Position numbers and translations under genes: made by a program | Shown: positions 49,506 through 59,400 of the stretch, one piece after another | How positions within the stretch are numbered: position 1 is the first letter of the stretch | Layout of the letters: each line of letters starts with the position of its first letter | The notes under the pieces: generated by a model | What the model was told of the DNA's origin: nothing | Database searches by the model: none | What the model saw: the letters and a program-made list of their open reading frames with translations, nothing else | Origin: CAG-177 sp003514385 | Lineage (GTDB): Bacteria; Bacillota; Clostridia; Oscillospirales; Acutalibacteraceae | NCBI GenBank assembly: GCA_051920445.1 | Contig: JBPPLN010000002.1 | Span: 362,675-426,674, forward strand | Length of the DNA stretch: 64,000 nt | Direction of reading: 5' to 3'

Positions 49506-49847
49506 TTACTTTGTTATGTTGTAGCCTCGGAGAACCTGTTTTATGGCTTTCATACTCTCCAAAAGTATCCGGCTCTCCTCTTGAGAACAATCAAAAAGAA
49601 TGTCCATTTCTTCCTCGGTACTATGCGTATTTGCTGACAAAAGGTTACCCGCAAGCAAATCATCCGCTGATACGCTTAATGCGTTTGCTATGCTGAGTAA
49701 TACCTCAAGGCTTGGGGCTGCTTCTCCTCTCTCAATATTGCTAATGTAGACTCTGCTTGTTTCTGTGCGCTCCGCAAGTTCCTCCTGTGATAAGCCGTTC
49801 TGCTTTCTATGGTGACGAACTCTTGCTCCGATACTTTGACAATCCAT
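49506..49847 (-). CDS. XRE-family helix-turn-helix regulator
   Basis: The 113-residue protein begins MDCQSIGARVRHHRKQNGLSQEELAERTETSRVYIS, a Cro/C1-type HTH (about 5-60), followed by a helical C-terminus. The start at 49847 (or an ATG one codon earlier) fits family starts; the longer open frame of 60 upstream codons overlaps another coding remnant and shows no ribosome site. This short XRE type is common on clostridial mobile elements. It may control the island's own genes; the facing SPFH operon is on the other strand. Confidence 0.8.
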   Translation of the reverse strand: MDCQSIGARVRHHRKQNGLSQEELAERTETSRVYISNIERGEAAPSLEVLLSIANALSVSADDLLAGNLLSANTHSTEEEMDILFDCSQEESRILLESMKAIKQVLRGYNITK

Positions 49848-49987
49848 CATTGTTGCCGGATAATTTCTATGAGGTACACAAAGCATGGCGCAGTAAGAAA
49901 ATAGCCTTGAAACAAGCAGCGGAAGCCTGCAATATGCCGGTTGGCACATTCTACGGAAAGGCAAGAAAATTTGAAAATGTGGCTTAA
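49800..49987 (+). pseudogene. Helix-turn-helix fragment of a recombinase-like protein
   Basis: The last 45 or so codons read DNFYEVHKAWRSKKIALKQAAEACNMPVGTFYGKARKFE, a resolvase-type C-terminal HTH. The upstream part of the frame runs antisense through the start of the XRE gene and is not convincing protein, so this is likely a 3' remnant joined to that gene. Confidence 0.5.
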
Positions 49988-49994
49988 ACAAATT

Positions 49995-50145
49995 ATGCCC
50001 TAAATTTGTAAAGGTGTACTTTTGCAAAACGCAAAAAAGTTACAATTACTGTCGAAGATGTTCAACTCAACACCTTGAAAAATCGTGCATTTTATAGTAT
50101 AATATTAATGAATATAATTTAATGCCCTAATTTGTAAAAGTACAC
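49995..50145 (+). repeat. Imperfect direct repeats around the SPFH promoter
   Basis: ATGCCCTAAATTTGTAAAGG (from 49995) recurs as ATGCCCTAATTTGTAAAAG (from 50122), each followed by a GTAC or TAC motif; the promoter lies between. They could be regulator sites or duplicated insertion debris. Confidence 0.5.
50075..50103 (+). promoter_or_regulatory. Sigma-A promoter of the SPFH operon
   Basis: TTGAAA and perfect TATAAT separated by exactly 17 bases, 69 bases upstream of the SPFH start. Confidence 0.8.
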
Positions 50146-50171
50146 AATAAAAAATCGAAGGAGGCGGAGTC

Positions 50172-51347
50172 ATGGCAAATATTGCCGACATCATCAAATA
50201 TGAAGGCGACAATAGTACCTTCATATGGAAGCATCCTTGCGAAGATTTTAATACAACCACACAGTTGATTGTGCATGAATCGCAGGAAGCTATCTTTTTT
50301 CTGAACGGACAGGCACTTGATTTGTTCGGCCCGGGCAGACATACGCTGGAAACGCAGAACATTCCTCTGCTGCGGCGTATCATCAATATTCCCACCGGTG
50401 GCGAATCGCCATTCCATTGTGAGGTTTATTTCATCAATAAAACTGAACAAATGGCAATTCGTTGGGGAACAGACAGTAAGGTGCAATATGTAGAGCCTAC
50501 TTACAAGTTCCCTATTTCTATTGGTGCCAGCGGTGAGATGACACTTTCCGTTAACGATTCCAGAAAACTTCTTGTGAAACTGGTCGGTACGGAGCGTGTT
50601 CTTGATCGGCAGCAACTGACTACCCACTTCCGCAGCATTTTGATGACGAAGGTAAAGACTTACATGGCGCAGACCATGCGAGCCAATGCCATTAACATCT
50701 TTGAAATTGACGAAAGCCTGGAAACTTTCTCTGCGGATATTAAGGAACGCTTGATTCCCGATTTTTTGGACTACGGCGTAGATCTAAAACGTTTCTACGT
50801 TACCACCATTGTCAAACCGGACGGCGATCCACAGTATGAAAAATTCAAGGAACTGCATTTCCGTCAGTACGCCGATATTGCAGAAGCAAAGCTTCGACAG
50901 CAGACCGATGTGATTCATGCTCAGACAGAAGCGCAAAAGGTTGTCATTGATTCGCAGGCACAGGCAACCAAACGTATGCAGGAGGGATATACCTACCAGC
51001 AGGAACGTGGCTTTGATGTGGCGCAGGATGCAGCACGAAACGAAGCTGCCGGACAATTCTCTAATATGGGAATTGGTCTTGGAATGATGGCAGGTGTTGG
51101 AGGTACTGTAGGCGGTATGGTCGGCGGTGTTGTTTCAGACGCCTTTGCAGGTATGGGTGTTGTTCAACCCCAAACTGCTGCAAATAAATTCTGTGACCAA
51201 TGCGGAGCAGAGTTGATGCCGGGAGCAGCTTTCTGTGATGAATGCGGCGCACCGCAGGCACCGTCTGACACTTGTGCAAAATGCGGCTTCAAATTTATCA
51301 AGCCTGGTAAGTTCTGCCCGAAGTGCGGCACAAAAAGGGAGGGCTGA
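50172..51347 (+). CDS. SPFH-domain protein with C-terminal double zinc ribbon (YdjI-like)
   Basis: The 391-residue protein has an SPFH/band-7-like domain (about 25-230, LIVHESQEAIFFLNGQALDLFGPGRHTLETQNIP), a helical Gln/Ala-rich region (about 225-290), a Gly/Met-rich hydrophobic stretch (295-325) and two zinc ribbons at the end (CDQCG...FCDECG and CAKCG...FCPKCG). Bacillus YdjI has this design and belongs to the pspA-ydjGHI envelope-stress operon. AAGGAGGCGGAG precedes the ATG. A small membrane gene and a zinc-ribbon/TPR gene follow at close spacing, matching ydjH and ydjG, but no PspA is present. Confidence 0.85.
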   Translation: MANIADIIKYEGDNSTFIWKHPCEDFNTTTQLIVHESQEAIFFLNGQALDLFGPGRHTLETQNIPLLRRIINIPTGGESPFHCEVYFINKTEQMAIRWGTDSKVQYVEPTYKFPISIGASGEMTLSVNDSRKLLVKLVGTERVLDRQQLTTHFRSILMTKVKTYMAQTMRANAINIFEIDESLETFSADIKERLIPDFLDYGVDLKRFYVTTIVKPDGDPQYEKFKELHFRQYADIAEAKLRQQTDVIHAQTEAQKVVIDSQAQATKRMQEGYTYQQERGFDVAQDAARNEAAGQFSNMGIGLGMMAGVGGTVGGMVGGVVSDAFAGMGVVQPQTAANKFCDQCGAELMPGAAFCDECGAPQAPSDTCAKCGFKFIKPGKFCPKCGTKREG

Positions 51348-51349
51348 TG

Positions 51350-52018
51350 ATGAAAAAGAATAGCACAAAAGGATATGTGATCCTTGGCATTTTGTTTGCA
51401 CTGGTCAGCATCATCGCTTTTGTTGTACCAACGGTGAAAACCACAACATACTGGATTGCCTATGTATTCACTGCTGCCGCATTTGCAGCACAGATCGGTA
51501 TTTGGAAAACTGCACTTGGTAAAGAGGAAACCCTAAAAAGCAAGTTCCTTGGCTTCCCGATCGTACACATTGGAATTGTATATGCAGTCATTCAAGTAAT
51601 TGCATTTGCTTTATTCATGTTCGTGCCGACACTCCCTGCGTGGAGTGCAATAGTGGTATGCTCCATTATCGCTGGCGTTTCTGCCGTGTGCATGATTTCC
51701 GCCGATGCGGGGCGTAATGAAATTGAACGAGTTGAAGCAAAAGTACAGAAAAAGGTTTTCTACATTCGGGAACTGCAAGCCGATATTGAAGTGTTGACAG
51801 ATAACGAAAGTGATGCCACTGTAAAAACGGCACTTGCACAGCTCGCTGAAAAAATCCGTTTTTCCGATCCTATGAGCAGCGAACAGTTAGCGGATTTGGA
51901 AAACAAAATCTCCAGTAAAGTTGCGGAACTGAAAACCACTTCAAATAAGTTGGAGATCATAACCGAACTCAATTCGCTTTTTGATGAGCGAAATAAAAAA
52001 TGTAAAATTCTGAAATAA
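51350..52018 (+). CDS. Membrane protein with C-terminal coiled coil (YdjH-like)
   Basis: The 222-residue protein has four membrane helices in the first 120 residues (KGYVILGILFALVSIIAFVVPT onward) and a cytoplasmic helical, coiled-coil tail (about 130-222) rich in Glu/Lys. Sequence similarity to named families is weak, but size, topology and position between SPFH and zinc-ribbon genes fit YdjH. The ATG at 51350 has GGAGGG seven bases upstream; an ATG at 51347 overlaps the SPFH stop and is possible. Confidence 0.75.
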   Translation: MKKNSTKGYVILGILFALVSIIAFVVPTVKTTTYWIAYVFTAAAFAAQIGIWKTALGKEETLKSKFLGFPIVHIGIVYAVIQVIAFALFMFVPTLPAWSAIVVCSIIAGVSAVCMISADAGRNEIERVEAKVQKKVFYIRELQADIEVLTDNESDATVKTALAQLAEKIRFSDPMSSEQLADLENKISSKVAELKTTSNKLEIITELNSLFDERNKKCKILK

Positions 52019-52033
52019 TGAGGAGGAAACAAA

Positions 52034-53989
52034 ATGGCAGCGTTAGTTTGCGACCTTTGCGGTGGAAAACTTGTTATGGGTGCTAGTGGCATCGCCGTGT
52101 GTGATAGCTGTGGCATGGAACACAGTGCCGATAGAATGAAAGAAAAGGTTCAGGAAATTAAAGGCACTGTCCGTGTGGATAATACCCACATGATCACCAC
52201 CTACTTGGAAATGACTGCGACAGCACTTGAAGCAGGAAATAATGAAGAAGCTGAAAATTATGCTAACAAGGTAATAGAAATCGATCCTCGTTCTGCTAAG
52301 GCATGGTTTTATAAAGGCAAAGCGGTTGGTTGGCAAACAACAGGACGAAACAACCGCTATCCCGAAAGTATCGCCAACTGGATCAATGCTTATAGCTTCT
52401 CTTCCTTAGAAGAACGTGAAGAATTGGTCGATGATATTAAAGCAGAAGCCAGGAAAATTGGTGCAGCTATTCTCCAATTGGAGTGTAATAGTTTTGCAGA
52501 TTTCCGAAGTGACGACAACAAGGAAGATGTGACCAATGCTCTGGATATGATTGAAGAGCAATTGGAATTGCTCAAAGAAAAGACGGAGATTGATGTTTAC
52601 ACAGATGCATTCAAAGTAATCCTTGCAAGCACGGTTAATGCTGGTGCTGTTAATGCAAGCGATAATGCAGATCAAGACTTTGGCCCCGAAAATATAAACC
52701 GGGACAAGTATAGCTGGAATCGCTATACTGAGGCACAGGATTGGTGCTTGACTCTGCTGGACAAGGCATATAGCTTGTGCTCCGATGATGACCTATGTCA
52801 TACGATTTGCGAAAACTATATTGCAATTGCGGAAGCGGTTCGAGATTCTTGTTCGTATAAATTCCAACCAAGCGCTTATAGTGATGGCACCTATGTTAGA
52901 GATTACTCATTCACACAATCCGCAAAAGAATATAGAACCAATACAATTAACAAGTGGAAGAAAAAGAGAGATAACCACGACCCAGAGCTTCGAAAGTCAA
53001 ATTGTAAAAAAGCAATTGACCTGTACATATTATCTTGTGGTGAAGCAAATCGAAAGCTGGCAATTGAGCAGTACTGGGATGCTCACGCAAGCGAAAAGGT
53101 AGCATTAGATAACGAGCTTGCTGAAATCGAAAGAAAGAAATCTGATTTGAATGCAGAAGCTGCCAACAACAGCGACAAACATCAAGCCGAGCAAATCGAC
53201 AAGGAGATTGCTGCGGTTCGCAATCAAATGAACTCTCTTGGCCTTTTCAAGGGAAAAGAGAAAAAAGCGCTTGCAGCAAGAATTGAGGAATTGACTGCTA
53301 CGAAGCAAACCTATGAAAATCGCTGGATGGATGCTAAAAAGCAGATCGATTCCAAGTTAAGTGCCTTGGATAAACGCAAATCTGAAATTTCTCAGGAATT
53401 CACCAAGGATAGGGGCACTGCCAAACTTACACATAAACAGTATATCACCGTATTTGAAAATGGTTCTGGTGTTGTCTCTGGACTCGACTTGGTTTCCTAT
53501 CACAAGGCTATCTTGCCAAATGGTTTTTCTGTTAAGGGCGAGGGAAATGACGCAGTAGAAAATTACACAAGAAGCGTAATGATCAAATACCAGGCTACGT
53601 TCTCTGATGAAATGGATCTTAGTTATGCGGATAATCCCGAAACTAAGAAAGTCTATCGCATCAATTTCCAGGCCAACGGGGAAGACACTCATGTTTCTGT
53701 CAATTTTATAGGAAAAACAATTGACACCCCGATTGGAGACTACTTGATCTACCAATTGGAGAAAGAGAAAACTCCTCGTGCAGTTGCAAACTTTATTCAG
53801 ATCGTTATTTCTGCAATCATCGGAATTTGTCCGTCCATCGAATTGGCTGGGATGGAAAAGAAGATTTCTGAAGCAGCGTATGGTCTTGCTCCTGAAGCAA
53901 GCATCGAGGTGGACAACCTTATTTGCACCATTACAGGTTGTACCAAAAGCGATTTGATGTTTGCAATTAAACCTGCAACTTCCAAGTGA
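52034..53989 (+). CDS. Zinc-ribbon, TPR and coiled-coil protein (YdjG-like, enlarged)
   Basis: The 651-residue protein opens with a TFIIB-like zinc ribbon (CDLCGGKLVM...CDSCG), followed by TPR-type repeats (about 50-110, NNEEAENYANKVIEIDPRSAKAWFYKGKAVG), a long helical region, a coiled coil (about 355-455) and a C-terminal alpha/beta domain. The zinc ribbon and neighbours match the YdjG part of the Bacillus ydjGHI set, but this protein is about twice as long. GAGGAGGAAAC lies upstream of the ATG. It probably assembles with the SPFH protein at the membrane; that is inference. Confidence 0.75.
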   Translation: MAALVCDLCGGKLVMGASGIAVCDSCGMEHSADRMKEKVQEIKGTVRVDNTHMITTYLEMTATALEAGNNEEAENYANKVIEIDPRSAKAWFYKGKAVGWQTTGRNNRYPESIANWINAYSFSSLEEREELVDDIKAEARKIGAAILQLECNSFADFRSDDNKEDVTNALDMIEEQLELLKEKTEIDVYTDAFKVILASTVNAGAVNASDNADQDFGPENINRDKYSWNRYTEAQDWCLTLLDKAYSLCSDDDLCHTICENYIAIAEAVRDSCSYKFQPSAYSDGTYVRDYSFTQSAKEYRTNTINKWKKKRDNHDPELRKSNCKKAIDLYILSCGEANRKLAIEQYWDAHASEKVALDNELAEIERKKSDLNAEAANNSDKHQAEQIDKEIAAVRNQMNSLGLFKGKEKKALAARIEELTATKQTYENRWMDAKKQIDSKLSALDKRKSEISQEFTKDRGTAKLTHKQYITVFENGSGVVSGLDLVSYHKAILPNGFSVKGEGNDAVENYTRSVMIKYQATFSDEMDLSYADNPETKKVYRINFQANGEDTHVSVNFIGKTIDTPIGDYLIYQLEKEKTPRAVANFIQIVISAIIGICPSIELAGMEKKISEAAYGLAPEASIEVDNLICTITGCTKSDLMFAIKPATSK

Positions 53990-54001
53990 TGTTTTACTTC
54001 A

Positions 54002-54035
54002 CGCCGGGGAGCTAAGCCCCGGCGTGTTTTATAGG
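54002..54035 (+). terminator. Terminator between the zinc-ribbon and HEPN genes
   Basis: ACGCCGGGG pairs perfectly with CCCCGGCGT around a 7-base loop, followed by GTTTTAT. It lies before the HEPN ribosome site, so HEPN expression would depend on readthrough. Confidence 0.75.
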
Positions 54036-54043
54036 AGAACACT

Positions 54044-54619
54044 ATGGCAATAATGACGGAACGCAATCCAGAGTGGATAAATTGGATTGCGCCATATCGG
54101 TTTAACGACAAAGAATTGTTTAGAATAGTAATCTTTTTTGTATTCCATTCTCCTTGTGAAAATTTATCATCCATGAGAAAAAACTTGTTAGAGTACGGAT
54201 GGACTGCTCCGTGGAAAAAACCGTATTATCTAAATAAGCAATTAAGGCAGAATGCATCCACTTACGAACTGCTTTTTTCTGCAAAGGGTTACGATGAAAT
54301 GGAAGCAGCCTTAGAAAAAGCGGATTTGAAGGAAACATTCCCATCTGATTTCTCTCGTGAAAGAATCTGTATCTATGATAATCAAGGGAACCAATTTTTG
54401 AGTGTCTTCTATCATATCAGAAATGCATTTGCGCACTGTCGGTTGAACATGGTTGATGTTGACGGAGAATGTGTATTTATTCTTGAGGATGTTCAGCCCA
54501 AAAAGAATTCAAACCAATTAAAAGTGTCAGCAAGAATGATTCTACGAAAAAGCACTTTGATTAAATGGATTGATTTGATTGAAAATGGAGAGTGCGAGTA
54601 TAAAAAAGAGCAGAGCTAA
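54044..54619 (+). CDS. HEPN-family protein (putative ribonuclease)
   Basis: The 191-residue protein is mostly helical and carries the Rx4H motif of HEPN nucleases in YHIRNAFAHCRLN (Arg126, His131). It is similar in size to plasmid HEPN proteins of the pEK499 p136 type. HEPN proteins act as RNases in toxin-antitoxin, abortive-infection and CRISPR systems. ATAGGAGAACACT precedes the ATG. It follows the SPFH operon on the same strand after a terminator hairpin and has its own terminator. No antitoxin-like gene is directly adjacent, and activity is not shown. Confidence 0.75.
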   Translation: MAIMTERNPEWINWIAPYRFNDKELFRIVIFFVFHSPCENLSSMRKNLLEYGWTAPWKKPYYLNKQLRQNASTYELLFSAKGYDEMEAALEKADLKETFPSDFSRERICIYDNQGNQFLSVFYHIRNAFAHCRLNMVDVDGECVFILEDVQPKKNSNQLKVSARMILRKSTLIKWIDLIENGECEYKKEQS

Positions 54620-54689
54620 AGACCCCCTTTGGAACAAATGGCGCACTTCTATACAGGGGAAAGCCCTGTATGTGCGCTCTGCGAGGCAG

Positions 54690-54723
54690 ACAGCCCGGAC
54701 ACTCCGAATGTCCGGGCTGTTTT
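54690..54723 (+). terminator. Terminator after the HEPN gene
   Basis: ACAGCCCGGACA pairs perfectly with TGTCCGGGCTGT around CTCCGAA, followed by TTT. Its presence argues against a coding frame starting at 54629. Confidence 0.8.
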
Positions 54724-54784
54724 GCGTCACTTCGTTCCGAACAAGGGGATGGTCTCGCCTATCGGCTCGGTCAGCGCTGCAATC

Positions 54785-55936
54785 ATTTTCTACAATGTAT
54801 ATGAGTGTTGCAGTAGCGACGAAGAAACAGCAACCAAGGATGTTGACACATTAAAAGCAGGTGCAAATGTTATCATCGCTGATGGCACAGAAAACAACAT
54901 TAACGGTTCTTATGTAGCTAAGATTTATAAATCCTATGAACTTAATGCGGATGGAACCGAAGTGATAGACAGCAAAAAACTTCACAAGTACGATGGTGCA
55001 TTCTACTCCAAGAAAACCTTAAACATCAACGGTGGTGCAAAAGGCAATGGTATCCTGAATATCACCGCTGAAAACGAGGGCCTTGATAGCGAGCTTCATC
55101 TTACCATCAACGGCGGCATTATCAATATTTCATCGGGAAACGATGGTATTAACACAAATGAAGATAATGTTTCTGTCGCAACAATGAATGGCGGCACACT
55201 CAACATCCTTTGCAACGGTGGTACTGGCGAGGGCGATGGCATCGATTCAAACGGCTGGCTCGTAATCAATGGTGGTACTGTAATTGCACAGGCCTGTGCA
55301 ACCAGTGGAGATGCTGGTATCGATTCGGATAAAGGCATCTATATAAACGGTGGCAAAGTGGTGGCTTCTGGTAATATGTTTGACCATATTGCTGGCGGTA
55401 ATCAAACTTATGCCGTTTTCAGTTTTGCAAGTAGACAGAATGGCAATAGTACCTACACCATTAAAAATGCTTCTGGTAAGGTGGTGGGCGAATATGCCCC
55501 CACGAATGCCTTTACTTACCTGATTGTTGCAGGTGATGAACTTTCCCCTGGCGAATATACTTTCTGGCAGGGCGATACCCAGCTGGAAGCCAGTGCAATG
55601 CCAAATATGGACGGTGGTATACTGCAGGGAGAGAGACCCGAAATGTCTAATGGCGAACAACCGCCACAGGGTATGCCTCCCAAAGCGCCTGACGTTCAGG
55701 AAAGACCTGGGCAGCCGAATGGCGAGCCCTCTGAAATGCCTAATGGAGAGATGGACAACGGTGAACCTCCCCAAAATTCTGGTAGCGAAAGACCCGAAAT
55801 GCCCGAAGGTATGACACCACCCGATAATATGGGCGGAATGTTGGGTGGTAACATGATGCCAAACGGTGAAGCATCCACCACATTTACGATTGTGAAAGGC
55901 GGCAATCAGTTTACTAATGTCTCACCAAAAGACTAA
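54785..55936 (+). pseudogene. Cthe_2159-type carbohydrate-binding (DUF4353) protein, 5'-truncated
   Basis: From about 54839 the frame encodes a right-handed beta-helix with repeating NGG turns (TLNINGG, LTINGG, TMNGG, VINGG, YINGG) typical of the Cthe_2159/DUF4353 domain, followed by a low-complexity tail rich in Pro, Gly, Met, Glu and Asn (MPNGEMDNGEPPQ). Signal peptide and first half of the domain are missing, no start with a ribosome site exists, and the frame further upstream crosses the HEPN terminator. Intact members are secreted and bind acidic polysaccharides. It is therefore a remnant, perhaps carried by the island. Confidence 0.75.
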
Positions 55937-56052
55937 TAGTTAGTTCGACAAATTCCAATTTGTCGGTCGGTTGCATACACTTCTTGGGTTGCATTTCAAT
56001 GCAACTTTGCAACCCAATGCAACCCGTATCGAAAATTGCGTTTGTTGCCAGA

Positions 56053-56094
56053 ACGAGTGTTCATAACAGATTTGAGTTATGAACACTCGTTTTG
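56053..56094 (+). terminator. Strong hairpin, probable terminator
   Basis: ACGAGTGTTCATAAC pairs perfectly with GTTATGAACACTCGT around AGATTTGA, followed by TTTG. Confidence 0.65.
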
Positions 56095-56115
56095 TGCAAG
56101 ACTGGCCTGCTCTTT

Positions 56116-56241
56116 TTATGTCGGGATGTACTCCACAGCAATTCCTGTAACATAATACTCCGTCAGCGGCGCTTTCGGGATATCAATATAGCCCAGAAAA
56201 TAATGAGGTCGTAAATATTTTCTCTCATTAAAAATTTTCCC
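56116..56241 (-). pseudogene. Short protein remnant, unknown family
   Basis: Forty-one open codons before a stop read ...RPHYFLGYIDIPKAPLTEY then YVTGIAVEYIPT. The composition looks like a real protein C-terminus, but there is no start codon and an in-frame stop lies directly upstream. Confidence 0.35.
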
Positions 56242-56469
56242 TCAGTTACTCTAGACAAGGAGTGCTTTTGGGGCAGGGGCTTTTTGCAAATGGCTTAAAA
56301 TATTTTTCAAAGCGCAATAAAGACGCAGCCAACAGATCACTCCAAAAGCTGCGCCTCTGCATTTTTGGTATTCAATTTTGCAATGCGTTATTTTAGCAGG
56401 CAGACCGTTTTTACTCCTATTCTTGAAAAAACGGTATTTATCAGGGTGCCCCCTGACCGATCCATGTAT

Positions 56470-59400
56470 TCAAATAGAATTCATAATATTTAGCAAACTT
56501 TGGTAACTGTCTACATCGTGGTACACCACATTGCTTGTGGACATCTCATTAAACAGCTTCTTTGCACATGATATTTTCGCCTGCTCAATAGGACGCAATT
56601 CAAGACTTTCCATTGTGCCTTTCGTTTCGGCTATGAAGAAAATGTGCTTGACCGTACCTTCATAGAAAGCAATTGCCCAGTCCGGCGAATAGTTGCCCAC
56701 CGGCGTGGGAATTTGAAAGGTTCTCGGCAGCTTGGCATAGACACACACCTCGTCTGCGGCATCTAAATCCTCAGCAAATTTTCTCTCAATGCTCTTATCC
56801 GCCGATCCATCCGTGAACACATAGTCCTGAATGGCCTTCTTTGCGAGAAATGCCTTATCAAAGCTCTGCGTTGCCTTTTCAGCCGTGAAAATAGAGCTGT
56901 CATATTCGCCCTCAATGGTGTCGTAGGAAATGTGCTCTACTATCATTGTGGCTTTCTGTTCGTTGATGAGCCGGATGACCTTTGTGATGAACTCCTCCGG
57001 GTTGTTCTTGAACATATAGAGCTTGTCCACACGGATGCCTTGCAGGATAGCAGAAACCGTGCGCCGTGTCAGAACGGTGCCCTCTGCAATTTTTCCGATG
57101 AGATCGTACTTGATCTGACTGGTTTCGGCGTGTTTGAGCGTCTTTGTCCGTGTCTTTTCACCGGTGAAGGATGCTCCACGCTCAATCTCATACTCGTTCA
57201 TCTCTGTTTTCTGCCGCCCGATGGTGGTCGTGTATTGCAGCTCGGAAACAAAGAGCTTTTCGTCAATATGAGCGATAGCCTTGCGAATCAGCTCGGTGCT
57301 GTCAAAATCAACGGTGTAGGCGTACTTATGGTTGATCTCACGCCACAACGCCTGAAACTCTTTCTTGGCAAAGTTCTCATTAAGCGGGTTATCTTTGACC
57401 TTGGTTTCGTGACCGTCAGAGAACATATCCTTGAGGACACTGTCATCATAGACTGCCTGAATGAGCGTGTGGATACCGTCTGCAATCGGCCCCAATTCCT
57501 CCGGCAGCTTTGCAACGGTTCCGTTCTTAACATCCTGACGGTACTTGTCCGTCACCTTGCGCTTCATATCCACATAGCCGTTCTGAATGAGGTAGAATTC
57601 GATGGCATTGGCTTTTTCATCGTCGATAAGCGTCGGCACATCGTCCACCTTGACATATTTGCCCTTGAAGTATTCGCTTGTAGCAACCGTGGGTCTGTCA
57701 TAAAGCACGGTTTTAATATCCGACTGCAAGTCTGCTACAAAGGTCTTATAGCTTTCGCTGGCGACCACCGTAAGCGTGTTGATCTCGTGAACGCTGTCGC
57801 CGCAGCTCTGCACATCCATACGGTTGCCGTCCTGATTGACGCAAAGGCGCAGACCACGACCGACCTCTTGACGCTTTGCCGTGTTACTGTCAGAGTGCTT
57901 TAGAGTGCAGATTTGGAACACATTCGGGTTATCCCATCCTTCACGCAGTGCAGAGTGGGAGAAGATAAACCGTGTTGGCTCGTCAAAGGAAAGCAGCCGT
58001 TCCTTGTTTTTCAGAATCAGGTCATAGGCGGAAATATCGTCTGAGAACTCGCTGCCACGCTTGAGCTGACTATCCACGCTGCGCCCGGTTTTCTTATCGA
58101 TGCTGAAGTAGCCCTTATGTACCCGGCTCACATCGCTGCAAGTGGATTTGAGATATTTCTGATACGGCGTGTCAAACATCGTAATGTACTCGTTCAGAAT
58201 GGCAAGATATTCCTGCTCAAACATCACGCCGTATTCGCCAAGCACCTCGTCGCCGTTTTCATCGTATTGGCGGTACTTTGCCACTTCGTCAATAAAGAAC
58301 AGGGACAGGCACTTGATGCCCATATTAAAGAGCTTTTCCTCCTTTTCAAAGTGGGAGAGGATTGTTTCCCGAATCTGAATGCGGCGCATATCCTTTTCGG
58401 ACACATCGCCCACCACATCACCGGCTTTGATGACTTCGCCGTTGGTAAAGGTCACGGTGCCACGCAGCGGGTCAATTTCGGAGATGGTGTAGCCCTTGTA
58501 CTGCTCCATTTCCTGCGAAACAAAGTAGAGGTCGTCACCAACGCCGAGAATACGGGTTTCACGGTTGATGGACTTGTTATAGCCAATCTCCAGCTCGATT
58601 TTCGCCATCGGCGGCTTTTTGCTGGAAAGAACGATCTGTTCAAGGTAGAGGTAGCTGTCTGTGCCACGGAAGTTCTTGACCTCAAAACCCTTGACCTCGA
58701 TTTTCTTAACCAAACGCTTGTTGAAGGCGTCCAGCGCATCCAGCACATAAATAAGATTATGCTGCTTGGCGTGGGTAGCCGAGTAGTTGAGGGAGAACAG
58801 CGGATTGAAGTTTTTTAGCTTTTCCTGCGTCACATTGCCACCCATTTTCTGCGGCTCGTCCAAAATGATGATGGGGCGGTTTGCCTTAATTACATCGATC
58901 GGGCGGCGGGAGCCAAATTCGTCCCTCTTGGAGTCGATAATTAACTGCTCCTTACTTTTCTTCTTTCCATCGGCTACTTCAGAAAAAGAGCGTGCAAACG
59001 CCTGCGTGTTGATGATCATCACATTGATGCCGGAGCTGCTCGAAAAGTTATCAAGCTGGTTCAGGTTGGAGCTGTTGTAGATGAAGAAGCGGGCTTTCTT
59101 GCCGTAATGCTCCATAAAGTGGTCTGCGGTGATTTCAAAGGACTTCTTCACGCCCTCACGGATCGCAATAGAAGGAACAACCACAATAAACTTGCTCCAG
59201 CCGTACTTCTTGTTCAGCTCGAACATCGTCTTGATATAGACATAGGTTTTGCCCGTACCGGTTTCCATTTCAATATCAAGGCTGCAACGCCCCAAGTCTT
59301 TGACAAGGGAAGCGGACAGCTTGATGTTGTTCTGACTCTGCAAGGTCTGAATGTTGTGCAGAAGCTGCTCGTCGGAAAGCTCAACGGCTTCGTTTTTATA

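Larger units (their letters stand above)
55937..56469. other. Non-coding interval between the carbohydrate-binding remnant and type III res
   Basis: Holds a small hairpin (GACAAATTCCAATTTGTC at about 55948), direct and inverted TTGCA(T/A) motifs at 55970-56025, a terminator at 56053, a short coding remnant at 56116-56241 (minus), and AT-rich sequence with no gene up to the end of res. Confidence 0.6.

Noticed and set aside
49848..50027. 60-codon N-terminal extension of the XRE regulator
   Set aside because: Antisense to a recombinase-type HTH remnant, and the family starts at the MDCQSIG position.
54629..54784. N-terminal extension of the carbohydrate-binding frame
   Set aside because: It crosses the perfect HEPN terminator and has no ribosome site or signal peptide.
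56932..57903. 323-residue open frame on the plus strand
   Set aside because: Antisense to the type III res gene; no recognisable domain.
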